From: Ignavibacteriota bacterium
GTDB lineage: Bacteria; Bacteroidota; Ignavibacteria; UBA10030
NCBI GenBank assembly: GCA_003162695.1
Contig: PMML01000058.1
Span: forward strand, 11,816-73,749
Direction of reading: 5' to 3'
DNA: 61,934 nt
Below the pieces are notes generated by a model. The model ran no database searches, had not been told where the DNA came from, and worked only from the letters and a program-made list of their open reading frames with translations. The translations under genes were made by a program, and so were the position numbers. Below, piece after piece: positions 17,089-25,724 of this stretch; position 1 is the stretch's first letter; every line of letters begins with the position of its first letter.

Positions 17089-18765
17089 TCAGAGAACCGA
17101 TACGGTTGTTTCCGGGGAATTTATAATAAGGTCTTTTATTTTTTTTGAGAAGAGTGACAATGGAATTGGTTTCTTAAACCATGCGAGCGCGCCTTCCTTC
17201 ATGACATCGGCAAAATGATGTTCGTCCGCAAATCCGCTAATAAATGCCACACGGACTTCCGGATTAATCTTCTTGAGCATCCGGAATGTCTCGCGTCCGT
17301 CTTTTCCCGGCATAAGCATATCGAGAACGATCAATTGAATTGCGCTGCCATAGTGCTGTACCTGATCTATGGCTTCGTCACCGGAATATGCCTTCAGTAC
17401 TGAGTATCCTAGAGATTCAAGATATTCACAGTTGATATCGAGGACGGCTTTTTCGTCATCGACAAGAAGAATCGTCCCTTGCCCATAGGTCTGGGATTTG
17501 TTTAGTTGTTCATGGCTTGAGTTTATTGGATTGCGCAGTGAAATTGCCGGGATGTAAACATCGAATCGGGTACCTTGACCGAAATTGCTTGTTACGTCGA
17601 TAAAGCCATGATGCCTCTGTACAATGCCGTAGACAACCGACAACCCGAGACCGGTTCCTTTTCCGATATCTTTTGTTGTGAAAAAAGGATCGAATATTTT
17701 CGGCAAAGCATCCGGAGAAATTCCTGTTCCGGTGTCCTCAACAAAAAACCGTACATAGACACCCTGCTTAATGAAAGGATGGGCTTCGCAGTATTCCTCG
17801 TCGGCAGCCTGCAGATGTGTGCCGAGCTTTAATATTCCACCGTCCGGCATAGCATCACGCGCGTTCAGCGACAGATTCATCAGAATCTGCTGCAATTGTG
17901 TTTCGTCTCCTAAAATCATGGTAATAGAATCATCGATATCGGTTTTGATGGCGATATTCATACCGATTGAGCGTTCCAGAAGATGCACCGTTTCTTCAAT
18001 AATGCGGTTCATATTCACGCTCATGAATATCACAGGGGACTTTTGTGAAAAATCCAGCAGCTGCCGTGTTAAACTTGCCGAACGATTCGCAGCGCTTTCG
18101 ATCATTGTGCAGTATTTTTGTATTGGGGAATCCTTTTCAATTTTATTTTTCAGCATATAATTGCTCGAAATAATCGCTGTGAGCATATTATTGAAATCAT
18201 GGGCTATACCGGATGCGAGAGTGCCGATACCTGCCAGTTTTTCAGATTGAATAATTTGATTCTCTTTCGTCTTTAAGTCCTCAAATGCCTGATTGAGAAT
18301 TCCATTCGTTTCTTCCAGAAGAGCTTGTTGTTCTTGCAATCGATTCATCTGAAATACAATACGCTGCCGCTGTTCCGAAAGCACACGTGCGATGGAGAGC
18401 AGCCCGATATAACTGCCGTCAGAGACAACGACAATATCTTCATACAGCGATTCCTGTTCGCGTTCCAGAGCCTGATTGACGATTTCGGAAAATGTAACAG
18501 ATGCCTCGACATACAGGAAGTCGGCAACCATCAAATCCGTAACGGGATGTTTTTGATATAAGGCATAACCATATTGCGTTGATGTAGCATCCTTGACATG
18601 CCTGTAGGTCAGCAATCCGATTGGACGCCGATTCTGAACAACAACGAGTGATGAACATCTATGCTGTGCAAACAACGGACTCAACCGGTCGCAGGATGTC
18701 GATGGTTCCAATCCCGGAATCGGACTAGCAAGGTCTGATATGGATAATTCTGATGTATCGTTCAT
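17089..18765 (-). CDS. CBS-domain hybrid histidine kinase with receiver
   Basis: A soluble 558-aa hybrid kinase. Residues 1-130 form a CBS pair (SLVVVQNRRPIGLLTYRHVKD; DIVVVSDGSYIGLLSIARVL). A coiled coil follows (about 133-175), then an NtrB-like HisKA with GIAHDFNNML (His189) and an HATPase with NLSLNARDAM (N box), DTGTGIS, FDPFFTTK and GTGLGLSVVYG. A receiver domain ends the protein (ILLVDDE; phospho-Asp in IVLDMLMPGKDG; KKP). There are no TM helices, so it senses an intracellular signal, perhaps an adenosine nucleotide bound by the CBS pair. It has its own Pho-box-like promoter. The partner regulator is not obvious; no DNA-binding output is attached. Confidence 0.9.
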   Translation of the reverse strand: MNDTSELSISDLASPIPGLEPSTSCDRLSPLFAQHRCSSLVVVQNRRPIGLLTYRHVKDATSTQYGYALYQKHPVTDLMVADFLYVEASVTFSEIVNQALEREQESLYEDIVVVSDGSYIGLLSIARVLSEQRQRIVFQMNRLQEQQALLEETNGILNQAFEDLKTKENQIIQSEKLAGIGTLASGIAHDFNNMLTAIISSNYMLKNKIEKDSPIQKYCTMIESAANRSASLTRQLLDFSQKSPVIFMSVNMNRIIEETVHLLERSIGMNIAIKTDIDDSITMILGDETQLQQILMNLSLNARDAMPDGGILKLGTHLQAADEEYCEAHPFIKQGVYVRFFVEDTGTGISPDALPKIFDPFFTTKDIGKGTGLGLSVVYGIVQRHHGFIDVTSNFGQGTRFDVYIPAISLRNPINSSHEQLNKSQTYGQGTILLVDDEKAVLDINCEYLESLGYSVLKAYSGDEAIDQVQHYGSAIQLIVLDMLMPGKDGRETFRMLKKINPEVRVAFISGFADEHHFADVMKEGALAWFKKPIPLSLFSKKIKDLIINSPETTVSVL

Positions 18766-18808
18766 TCAAATGGTTTTCGCAGTAAGAGTCTATATCTAAA
18801 ATACGAAA

Positions 18809-18851
18809 ACTATAACCGTGCAGTGTTATGCGAATGTAAAATATATGTATA
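18809..18851 (-). promoter_or_regulatory. Pho-box-like promoter of the CBS-hybrid kinase
   Basis: On the minus strand TATAC (18851-18847), TTTAC (18840-18836) and ATAAC (18829-18825) at 11-bp period, exactly 10 nt, then -10 TATAGT (18814-18809, 5 of 6 to TATAAT). The predicted start lies about 37 bp before the ATG at 18765. Confidence 0.6.
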
Positions 18852-18913
18852 AAGTTTGCATGATGAACAATAGAAGAGCATTGGAGTCCTGGCCCAAAAG
18901 ATAGAGAAGGAAA

Positions 18914-20467
18914 TTAGTCTTGATCAAAATTTATTTTTTTGTGAAACGCCTGCTCAAACAATTCTTTTTTACGTTCCGCTCCCCATATTTCCATTTCAAT
19001 ATTTTTAGATTTACGATGCAGGAGATGGAACCGTAAATGATCGCCGTATTTACGGCATTCGATGCCTCTGATGACGGCAGAGTGCGTACGATCCAGGCCG
19101 TCTGCAATGCGAAGAATAGCGGCAAGTTTTATAACAACATTTTGCTCTTCTGAAGAAAGCATCTGGAATTGTTCATGCTTCAGCTTTGGATGGCTTTTTC
19201 TGTGGTAGCGTGCTATGTTGGCGATGATCTCTTTTTCATTTTCCGTAAAACCCGGGAGTTCTGCATTGCGAATTAAATAATACGAATGCCGGTGGTGCTG
19301 CGCATGAGAAATGAACAAACCGGTTTCATGCAAGAGCGCCGCTGCTTCCAGATATTCTTTTTCACGATCCGTGAAATGGTGAAGGTAGTTTGTTTTTTCG
19401 AATATTTCGAGCGCAAGTTTGGAGACATGTTTGGCATGGCCGTATTCCACATCGAAAGTTTCTGCGAGACGGATAATATTATTCATGCGAATGTCATGGA
19501 GATAATTGGATGTTTTCAACGAAAATACTTTTCCTATCGAATCGAAGAGTATTCCTTCTCTTAAGGCGGATTCCGACACAACCATCTCTTCAATGGATAA
19601 TTCCAAAAATGTCTGCTCAAGAATAATGGCCCCCGCTGCAATTATATCGGCGCGCGAGACATCCAAACCGTCGATGTTTTTACGTTCGGACAATGTCCGT
19701 GCGGAAACGATGCGATCGACAGTAGCGAACAGTTCGTCTTTTGTAAAGCTGTAATTATTGATCGAACTGCCTTCGTCATGATCTTTGGCGCTGCGTATAA
19801 TTCTTGCGAGTGAATTAATGGTTCCCGAGCTTCCTACGACAGCATGGTATTGATATTTATCGATGTCCCGGACAATCGGACTCAGTGTTCCTTTTACGTA
19901 TTTCCGGCACTCTTTGAGATTCCGAGACGAAAATGATCCGCCGGGGAAAAATCGCTGGGTCAGCCGCACGGCGCCGAGTTTCAAGCTGTTGCTGAAAAGG
20001 ACATTTTGTTTTAATCCGATGATATATTCCGTACTTCCCCCGCCGATATCGATACACAGCGCTTTTTTCTTGAACATCGGCAGGGCCTGGAGAATGCCGA
20101 GATAAATCAATCGTGCCTCTTCGGTACCGGCTACAACTTCGATTTTAATTTTTGCTTCGGATTTTGCACGGCGGATAAATTCATTTTTATTTAATGCCTC
20201 GCGGATGGCGCTTGTTCCGACGGCACGAACAGGCGCATTGAAGATGTCTGCAATCATTTTCATTCTTTTAAGGGCACGTATGCCCCGGTTCATTGCAGAA
20301 GGGGTCAGGTATTTCATATCGGTCGACCCGGAACCAAGCCTCACAATATCCTTTTCGCGGTCAAGTATGCGATATTGCCCGGTCGACATGACCTTTGCAA
20401 CAATGAGATGAAACGAATTTGTTCCGACGTCGATTGCTGCGAGCGTTTGCGGTTGTTGACTATTCAT
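18914..20467 (-). CDS. ppx: Exopolyphosphatase / guanosine pentaphosphate phosphatase family protein
   Basis: Ppx/GppA phosphatase of 517 aa that removes terminal phosphate from polyphosphate or pppGpp. The actin-like ATPase fold shows the phosphate-1 motif AIDVGTNSFHLIVAKV (near residue 12) and phosphate-2 motif CIDIGGGSTEYIIG (near 140). The C-terminal HD-type domain shows AALLHETGLFI, with HE where HD is usual, and HHRHSYYLI. Its ATG overlaps the upstream kinase-like stop by 8 bp. It closes a sixA-tmk-like-tmk-like-ppx operon, pointing to polyphosphate turnover. Ppx versus GppA cannot be settled by eye. Confidence 0.92.
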   Translation of the reverse strand: MNSQQPQTLAAIDVGTNSFHLIVAKVMSTGQYRILDREKDIVRLGSGSTDMKYLTPSAMNRGIRALKRMKMIADIFNAPVRAVGTSAIREALNKNEFIRRAKSEAKIKIEVVAGTEEARLIYLGILQALPMFKKKALCIDIGGGSTEYIIGLKQNVLFSNSLKLGAVRLTQRFFPGGSFSSRNLKECRKYVKGTLSPIVRDIDKYQYHAVVGSSGTINSLARIIRSAKDHDEGSSINNYSFTKDELFATVDRIVSARTLSERKNIDGLDVSRADIIAAGAIILEQTFLELSIEEMVVSESALREGILFDSIGKVFSLKTSNYLHDIRMNNIIRLAETFDVEYGHAKHVSKLALEIFEKTNYLHHFTDREKEYLEAAALLHETGLFISHAQHHRHSYYLIRNAELPGFTENEKEIIANIARYHRKSHPKLKHEQFQMLSSEEQNVVIKLAAILRIADGLDRTHSAVIRGIECRKYGDHLRFHLLHRKSKNIEMEIWGAERKKELFEQAFHKKINFDQD

Positions 20468-21194
20468 CTTCCAGTATGCCCAGGATGCCTTGCTTCAAAT
20501 CACGGTTTATTTCTTCGAAGTTCTTCGATGCATCGATAGTTTGAAAACCAAACTCTTTCGTCATTTTATCGAATTCTTTTAAAATGCGTTTCTGATATTC
20601 AACAAAACTGTCGTAAAAATCGCCGCCCAGTCTCATGTCCATGCCCGATTCCCAGTAGTCCATTCCTTCGCCGGAAAGTTCTTCCCAATACCGTTTTTGC
20701 AGAGTCTGACTGTTGATAACCCTTGGAATTAAATCTTCGACCCCTATGCGCATATAAAAAACAGCATCGGGATTGAGTGCAAAACCAAACACTTTTCGTA
20801 TCCAATGACGGTTTGCGCCGCGGACAGCAGATCGTGCAAATGCAGTATAAATATACCGGTCGGCAAGTACAATAAAACCGGAACGGAGCGCCGGAATAAT
20901 TTCATGTTCAAGACGGTCGGCAAAATCCGCCGCATACAAAAGGCTGAATGTATTGACATTCAGCGTATGTCCGGATTTTGCCTCGTCGATTGCCTTGCCC
21001 ATAAGAGGCGAACGCGTCCATCCCGTCGTAACGACGCCGAATCCTTTTACTTCGAGCCATTTTTTTAGATCGTCAATCTGCGTAGACCGTCCGACGCCGT
21101 CTGTTCCTTCAACAACAATAAGCTTTCCTGATAAATCTTCAGTTTCAACATAGGGTAATCCAAATCCGTAAAAATGCCTTTTCTTAAGCGACAT
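20460..21194 (-). CDS. Thymidylate kinase-like protein with altered P-loop
   Basis: A 244-aa dTMP-kinase-fold protein. The P-loop reads GTDGVGRST (30-38): Arg36 replaces the Walker A lysine (CGG codon). The DRYIYTAFAR motif and ADFADRLEHEI helix are kept. ATG 21194 is chosen because it overlaps the upstream paralogue's stop by 11 bp with AAAGAGA before it; an upstream in-frame ATG lies at 21239. It is clearly paralogous to its neighbour. A catalytic role in dTMP phosphorylation is doubtful. Being between sixA and ppx, it may act on or sense polyphosphate or a nucleotide (inference). Confidence 0.8.
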   Translation of the reverse strand: MSLKKRHFYGFGLPYVETEDLSGKLIVVEGTDGVGRSTQIDDLKKWLEVKGFGVVTTGWTRSPLMGKAIDEAKSGHTLNVNTFSLLYAADFADRLEHEIIPALRSGFIVLADRYIYTAFARSAVRGANRHWIRKVFGFALNPDAVFYMRIGVEDLIPRVINSQTLQKRYWEELSGEGMDYWESGMDMRLGGDFYDSFVEYQKRILKEFDKMTKEFGFQTIDASKNFEEINRDLKQGILGILEDE

Positions 21195-21897
21195 AAATAT
21201 TCTCTTTCTTTTGAAGAAATGGCGCCGGTTTGTAGGCATTTAGTTTCTGACGCACGATTTCGCGAATTATCGCTTGCTGTTTTTGAATTGACTGTGTTGC
21301 GTCAACGACCGTTAATCCGTATTCAGATGAAATAGCATTATATTCTTCAAGGATTTTCGATTGAAAGATGCGGTAGCTTTCTTTCGGATCGTCGCTTAAT
21401 CCGAGATCCATTCCAGCTTCGTGAAATTTAAGATCAATGCGTCCGTTTAAAATTCTTTTCAATGAAATCTCGATAGGTACTCGGAAATAAAGTGCGATAT
21501 CGGGTTTTACTGCAAATCCGTATATGTTGCGCACCCATTCGCGATGTACACCGCGGACGACATCGCGGGCGAATGCCGTAAAGATATAACGATCTGCGCA
21601 CACAATCATACCTGCTTTGAGCGGCGCAATGATAAGATGTGCAAGGCGGTCGGCAAAATCTGTTGCGTGTAAAATGCTGAAAGTTGTGGGCGTTAATAGA
21701 TTTTTCTTTTTGCCGTGTTTTATCGTCTCGTTAACAAGAGCAGAGGAGTTCCATTCCGTGAAAAATACCCGGTAGTGAGCGTCGAGCAGCCATTTTTGAA
21801 GCAGCTGGAGCTGCGTCGATTTCCCGGAACCGTCGATTCCTTCCACGATAATCAGTTTTCCGGGATACGGATGGTTTTGTTCGAACAGTCTTGACAT
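21184..21897 (-). CDS. Thymidylate kinase-like protein (intact P-loop)
   Basis: A 237-aa P-loop kinase of the dTMP kinase family. GIDGSGKST (20-28) is an intact Walker A; ADRYIFTAFAR is the DRY/F motif; ATDFADRLAHLI lies between. ATG 21897 is chosen for AAAGGAT upstream and because the fold starts right after it. It sits 11 bp after sixA and overlaps a second copy with a changed P-loop. True Tmk makes dTDP from dTMP. The pairing with a paralogue in a sixA-ppx operon suggests a specialised relative rather than the housekeeping Tmk. Confidence 0.85.
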   Translation of the reverse strand: MSRLFEQNHPYPGKLIIVEGIDGSGKSTQLQLLQKWLLDAHYRVFFTEWNSSALVNETIKHGKKKNLLTPTTFSILHATDFADRLAHLIIAPLKAGMIVCADRYIFTAFARDVVRGVHREWVRNIYGFAVKPDIALYFRVPIEISLKRILNGRIDLKFHEAGMDLGLSDDPKESYRIFQSKILEEYNAISSEYGLTVVDATQSIQKQQAIIREIVRQKLNAYKPAPFLQKKENIYVA

Positions 21898-21908
21898 GAG
21901 TATATCCT

Positions 21909-22403
21909 TTATCCTATGTCTCTTAAAAATCTCGGCGGCAGGTGCCATAGAAGCCTGCCATGTTTTCTCGACGGAATGGTTTCTGTTTCAATACAGCACA
22001 AGGCGCCCTTTTTAAATTCTATGATGTCGCCGGAATTACCGAGCAGAGCCGATGCAATAAATCCGATATCTGGTCCATGGCCGACAATTAAGAGGGATTG
22101 CAGATCCTTGTATTTCGCAAGGTAGGTCATTACATTTTTCATTGAACTGTTCGGCAGCAAATATTTACATATCTCCAGCCGATGTTCTGCACCTATTGCT
22201 TTTGCCATTATCACGGCAGTCTCATATGCACGTTTGAGCGGGCTTGCCAATATAATGTCAATGGGCGGCAGGATAAGTGCGGCACCTTTTGCCGCTTTTG
22301 CCATCTTTTTAATTCCTTCTTCCGTAAGCGGACGATCATCATTCGGGAAACTGATCGATCCGCGGGGAACCGCTATGGCATGTCGTAATAAGTAAATCTG
22401 CAT
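21909..22403 (-). CDS. sixA: SixA-type phosphohistidine phosphatase
   Basis: Histidine phosphatase superfamily, 164 aa from ATG 22403 (an in-frame GTG lies at 22409). The catalytic LLRHA motif stands at the N-terminus, with ASPLKRAYETA and LIVGHGPDIG, the second catalytic His region. The short single-domain form fits SixA, which dephosphorylates phosphohistidine in phosphorelay or PTS proteins. GAGAAAG precedes the start. First gene of a four-gene operon with two kinase-like proteins and Ppx. Three perfect TTAAC repeats lie upstream. Confidence 0.85.
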   Translation of the reverse strand: MQIYLLRHAIAVPRGSISFPNDDRPLTEEGIKKMAKAAKGAALILPPIDIILASPLKRAYETAVIMAKAIGAEHRLEICKYLLPNSSMKNVMTYLAKYKDLQSLLIVGHGPDIGFIASALLGNSGDIIEFKKGALCCIETETIPSRKHGRLLWHLPPRFLRDIG

Positions 22404-22467
22404 AAACACTTTCTCAAAAGCTGTTTTCTATAGTACAAATTAATGATCCGTGATTGCGAACCTTAAG

Positions 22468-22494
22468 GTTAAGAAAAAGTTAATTTTATGTTAA
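22468..22494 (-). promoter_or_regulatory. Pho-box-like triple TTAAC repeat upstream of sixA operon
   Basis: On the minus strand TTAAC at 22494-22490, 22483-22479 and 22472-22468: three perfect words at exactly 11-bp period. No good -10 lies 10 nt after the last word, unlike the other copies, so the exact promoter is not placed. Confidence 0.55.
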
Positions 22495-22661
22495 GCCGTA
22501 AACGATCCTTCGAAGAGCCGTTCGGGCGGTACCTTTTAGAAGTTAATGACGACCATAAAATTTACTTTTTAAAATTCATAAAAAGAGTGTAATGTGTAGA
22601 TGATATCAAGGTAATGATTTACTCAGTCGGGTTGTTGTTTATTTCCACTATACAAAGGAAA

Positions 22662-22715
22662 TTAACAATCCAATAATCTCGTCATAACATTACTGTAACG
22701 ATGCGGGAGTATATT
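22662..22715 (+). promoter_or_regulatory. Pho-box-like promoter of the metallophosphatase-pafA unit
   Basis: TTAAC (22662-22666), ATAAT (22673-22677), ATAAC (22684-22688) and GTAAC (22695-22699): four words at exact 11-bp period. Ten nt later comes -10 TATATT (22710-22715). This is the fullest example in the window. The leader to ATG 22868 would be about 145 nt. Confidence 0.7.
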
Positions 22716-22867
22716 CATGAGTGTATAGAGTCGCTTTTTTTCTATCAAAGTCAATATCGGTATATAATTCGTTTATGAAATTATCACAAAGAATATATAA
22801 TCTGAGAGGAAAAGCATTAAAATCGGCAGGAGATTGCATCCCTGAAAGGTAATTCAAAAGGAAGAGA

Positions 22868-23869
22868 ATGATGATGAAAAATCAGTCAATTATAAAAAAT
22901 ATAATTCGGTCGACAGTATTCATTTTACTGGTCTCAGCATCTTTAGCAATGCTGCATTCTCAAACAGTAAAACAAAATGCCGATCAACTGATACTCGCAA
23001 AAGGATCGTTAAAATTTCTTATCATCAGCGACTGGGGCAGAGACGGAATCCATGATACGAACAAAAAAACTCCGGGCCAGCTCAAAGTAGCGAAGCAGTT
23101 CGGAGTTACATCTCAAAAGATTCATGCTTCATTCATTGTAACCTGCGGCGATAATTTTCATGATGGAGGAGTTAAAGCTCTTGCGGATCCTTTTTGGAAG
23201 GTGAATTATGAAAATGTTTATACCGCAACATCGTTGATGATTCCCTGGTATATAACGCTCGGCAATCACGATTATGAGGGCAATGTCGAAGCAGAACTTG
23301 AATATGCAAAGACCAGTAAACGATGGATTCAGCCGGGGAGATATTTTAGTTTTACAAGGAAAACTCAGGATTCGACATCCATACTTTTTCTCGTTCTTGA
23401 TTCTTCACCCTTTATTCAGAGTTATAAAAACGACGAAAGGGATAAACATCATGTCAAAGACCAGGATACAACTGCACAGGTACTATGGTGCGACAGTATT
23501 CTCAGTACGTCAAAGGCAAAATGGAAATTCGTGTTTTTTCATCATCCCGCATATTCTGCCTCATCCACGCATGGAAGCACACTCGAAATTCAAAACACAT
23601 TTGTCCCTTTATTTGAAAAATATCACGTTGACGCTTGTTTTTCCGGCCATGATCACGACTTGCAGCACTCTCGTCCGGAAAATTCAGCAGTTGAATATTT
23701 TGGATGCGGCGGTGGTTCCGAAACGCGGCCTGCGGGAAAATCGTTGTTTACAAAGTTCAGCAAAGCTTCGCTCGGATTTGGAGTGGTATCAGTGACTCGA
23801 AGTACAATGAAATTTAGCTTTATCAATGAAAAAGGAATGCGCATCTATACGTATGAAATTAATAAATAA
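22868..23869 (+). CDS. Secreted metallophosphatase (purple acid phosphatase-like)
   Basis: A 333-aa exported calcineurin-like phosphatase close to type 5 acid phosphatases. A signal peptide (FILLVSASLAMLHSQ) leads to the metal-ligand series SDWGRDG, CGDNFHDGG, GNHDYEG, FFHHPAYS and GHDHDLQH, all five blocks intact. It probably releases phosphate from organic esters outside the inner membrane. Three tandem ATGs (22868, 22871, 22874) follow AGGAAGAG. The downstream PafA-type gene overlaps its end by 17 bp, so both are likely one transcript from the Pho-like promoter at 22662-22715. Confidence 0.9.
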   Translation: MMMKNQSIIKNIIRSTVFILLVSASLAMLHSQTVKQNADQLILAKGSLKFLIISDWGRDGIHDTNKKTPGQLKVAKQFGVTSQKIHASFIVTCGDNFHDGGVKALADPFWKVNYENVYTATSLMIPWYITLGNHDYEGNVEAELEYAKTSKRWIQPGRYFSFTRKTQDSTSILFLVLDSSPFIQSYKNDERDKHHVKDQDTTAQVLWCDSILSTSKAKWKFVFFHHPAYSASSTHGSTLEIQNTFVPLFEKYHVDACFSGHDHDLQHSRPENSAVEYFGCGGGSETRPAGKSLFTKFSKASLGFGVVSVTRSTMKFSFINEKGMRIYTYEINK

Positions 23870-25580
23870 TTCAACAGCGTATAAAAAAACGATAACCGCT
23901 CTGATAATTATTCAGTTATCGCTTTTTTCAACCTTGTTTGGTGCGCCGCACAAAAATGATCGAATATTGAGAAAACCCAAGCTTATTCTTGTCATCGTCG
24001 TCGATCAAATGCGCGTTGATTACCTTGATCGGTTTCGTGATCTTATGTGTGATACGGGATTTCGTTTCCTTATGGAAAAAGGAACTCGATGTACCAACTG
24101 TCGGTATGAATACACACCCACAAATACGGCTCCGGGACATTCGTTTATCCTTTCCGGAATTTATCCTGGTATTAGCGGCATTATTTCCAACGAATGGTAC
24201 AGCACCGTACGGAGAAGAGAGGTATATTGCGTAGAAGATTCGTCTGTTTTTTCAATCGGAATAGATCCATGGGAAGCGGCAGGAAGAATGTCGCCAAAGA
24301 ATTTTTCCGGAACGACCGTTGGTGATCAGTTAAAAACAATATCTCCGGATTCTAAGGTTATTGGAATCGCTATCAACGACCGTGGTGCAATACTTCCTGC
24401 CGGAAAACATGCTGACGGAGCTTTTTGGTTCGACCCGCAATCGGGAAAATGGATTTCCAGCAATTATTATTTCAAACATCTTCCTTCATGGGTATCTGCC
24501 TATAACGATCGTCATCTTCCGGAGTCGTACCTGAACAAGCAATGGATCAAATTGCTGCCGGATTCCGATTACGTACGTCAAGGAATAGATGATGCTCCGG
24601 GTGAGGGAACGATTGCCGGCGAAACAACGCGCGTTTTTCCGCACTTAGCTGCGGATTTAAATGATCCGAACATTATACGAACATCGGTGTTCCGGCGATT
24701 CGATGCTCTTCTTCCGACAACATTCGGAGATGATCTTACCCGTCAATTTGCAGAAGAAGCCATTAGCGGTGAATGTCTCGGACAGTGCGGGGTTACTGAT
24801 GTGCTCACAATCAGCTTTTCTTCTCTCGATTATTGCGGGCATATTTTTGGCCCCGATAGTTATGAAATTGAAGATATGATTATCCGGTTAGATCGGCAGC
24901 TTGCCGGATTGTTTTCCTTTGTGGATTCCACGATTGGCGTGAAGAATACGGTCATCGTATTAACTGCAGATCACGGCGTGTGTTCACTGCCTGAAAAATC
25001 GATTGCAGGCATGGCCGGCAGAATCAACGGTAAAGATGTCTTGGTCGACATCAAAGTTCGCATCGGACAAAAATTCGATTATAACGAAGGATCCGACAAT
25101 CTTCTTTTGGCCTTTTCCAATGATTATGTATATCTTGATTATGACGGTATCAAGGAGCATGGATTCAATATTGATTCCTTTGAAGTTGCAGTCGGCGAGG
25201 CTGGTTTAAAAGAGCCGTATGCGTCCCGTTATTATACGCGTACACAAATAGAACAATCCATGGCTTCAGGTGGATCCACAGATTCCATTTTATGCTGAAT
25301 TGAAAAAGGATTTAATAAAGAATTGAGCGGCAGCGTCGCCATTGTTCCGAAAGAATATTCTTTTTTTTCCAGCGGCCAAACAGGAACCACACACGGCACT
25401 GCCTATGAATATGACACGCATGTGATGCTTTTATTTTATGGTTCCGACTTTCGGCAGGGGACGTTCTCCGAACGGATTTCTCCATCCATAATCGCAGGAA
25501 CACTTTGCTTTCTTCTAAATGTTCCTTTGCCGGCATATTCGTCCGGTATATTCTATTCAAATATTATGATCACGAAATAA
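23853..25580 (+). pseudogene. pafA: PafA-type alkaline phosphatase interrupted by in-frame TGA
   Basis: A secreted alkaline phosphatase of the PafA/NPP type, about 575 codons from ATG 23853 (which gives a signal peptide; an earlier in-frame ATG is at 23826). Seen: metal Asp51 (VVDQMR), nucleophile Thr92 in TPTNTAPGH, Asn113, SSLDYCGHIFGP and TADHG. A TGA at 25296-25298 (codon 482) breaks the frame. The same frame then continues IEKGFNKELSGS and carries TGTTHGTAYEYDTHV, which holds the last metal His. Family alignment from memory puts Ser at the stop, so TCA to TGA is the simplest change. The usual KDR motif reads NDR (175-177). The truncated product would lack a metal ligand. Confidence 0.8.
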
Positions 25581-25724
25581 AAGCCGTGCTCGCAGAATCA
25601 GTAAAAGCGAGATAACAATTGCCGTCATGAATGCATTCGTGCCAACTTGATACAGCGTCCTCTCTAATAGAAAGGATGCTTGCTTATATGACCAAATTAA
25701 AGAGTTTAATGAAAAACAACGGAG

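Larger units (their letters stand above)
22404..22867. other. Divergent regulatory region between sixA and metallophosphatase
   Basis: About 460 bp without a gene. It holds two separate 11-bp-period repeat blocks, one facing each way (22468-22494 and 22662-22715). Confidence 0.6.

Noticed and set aside
25296-25298. TGA in pafA as a selenocysteine codon
   Set aside because: The position is not catalytic, corresponds to Ser in the family from memory, and no typical stem-loop was seen just after it.
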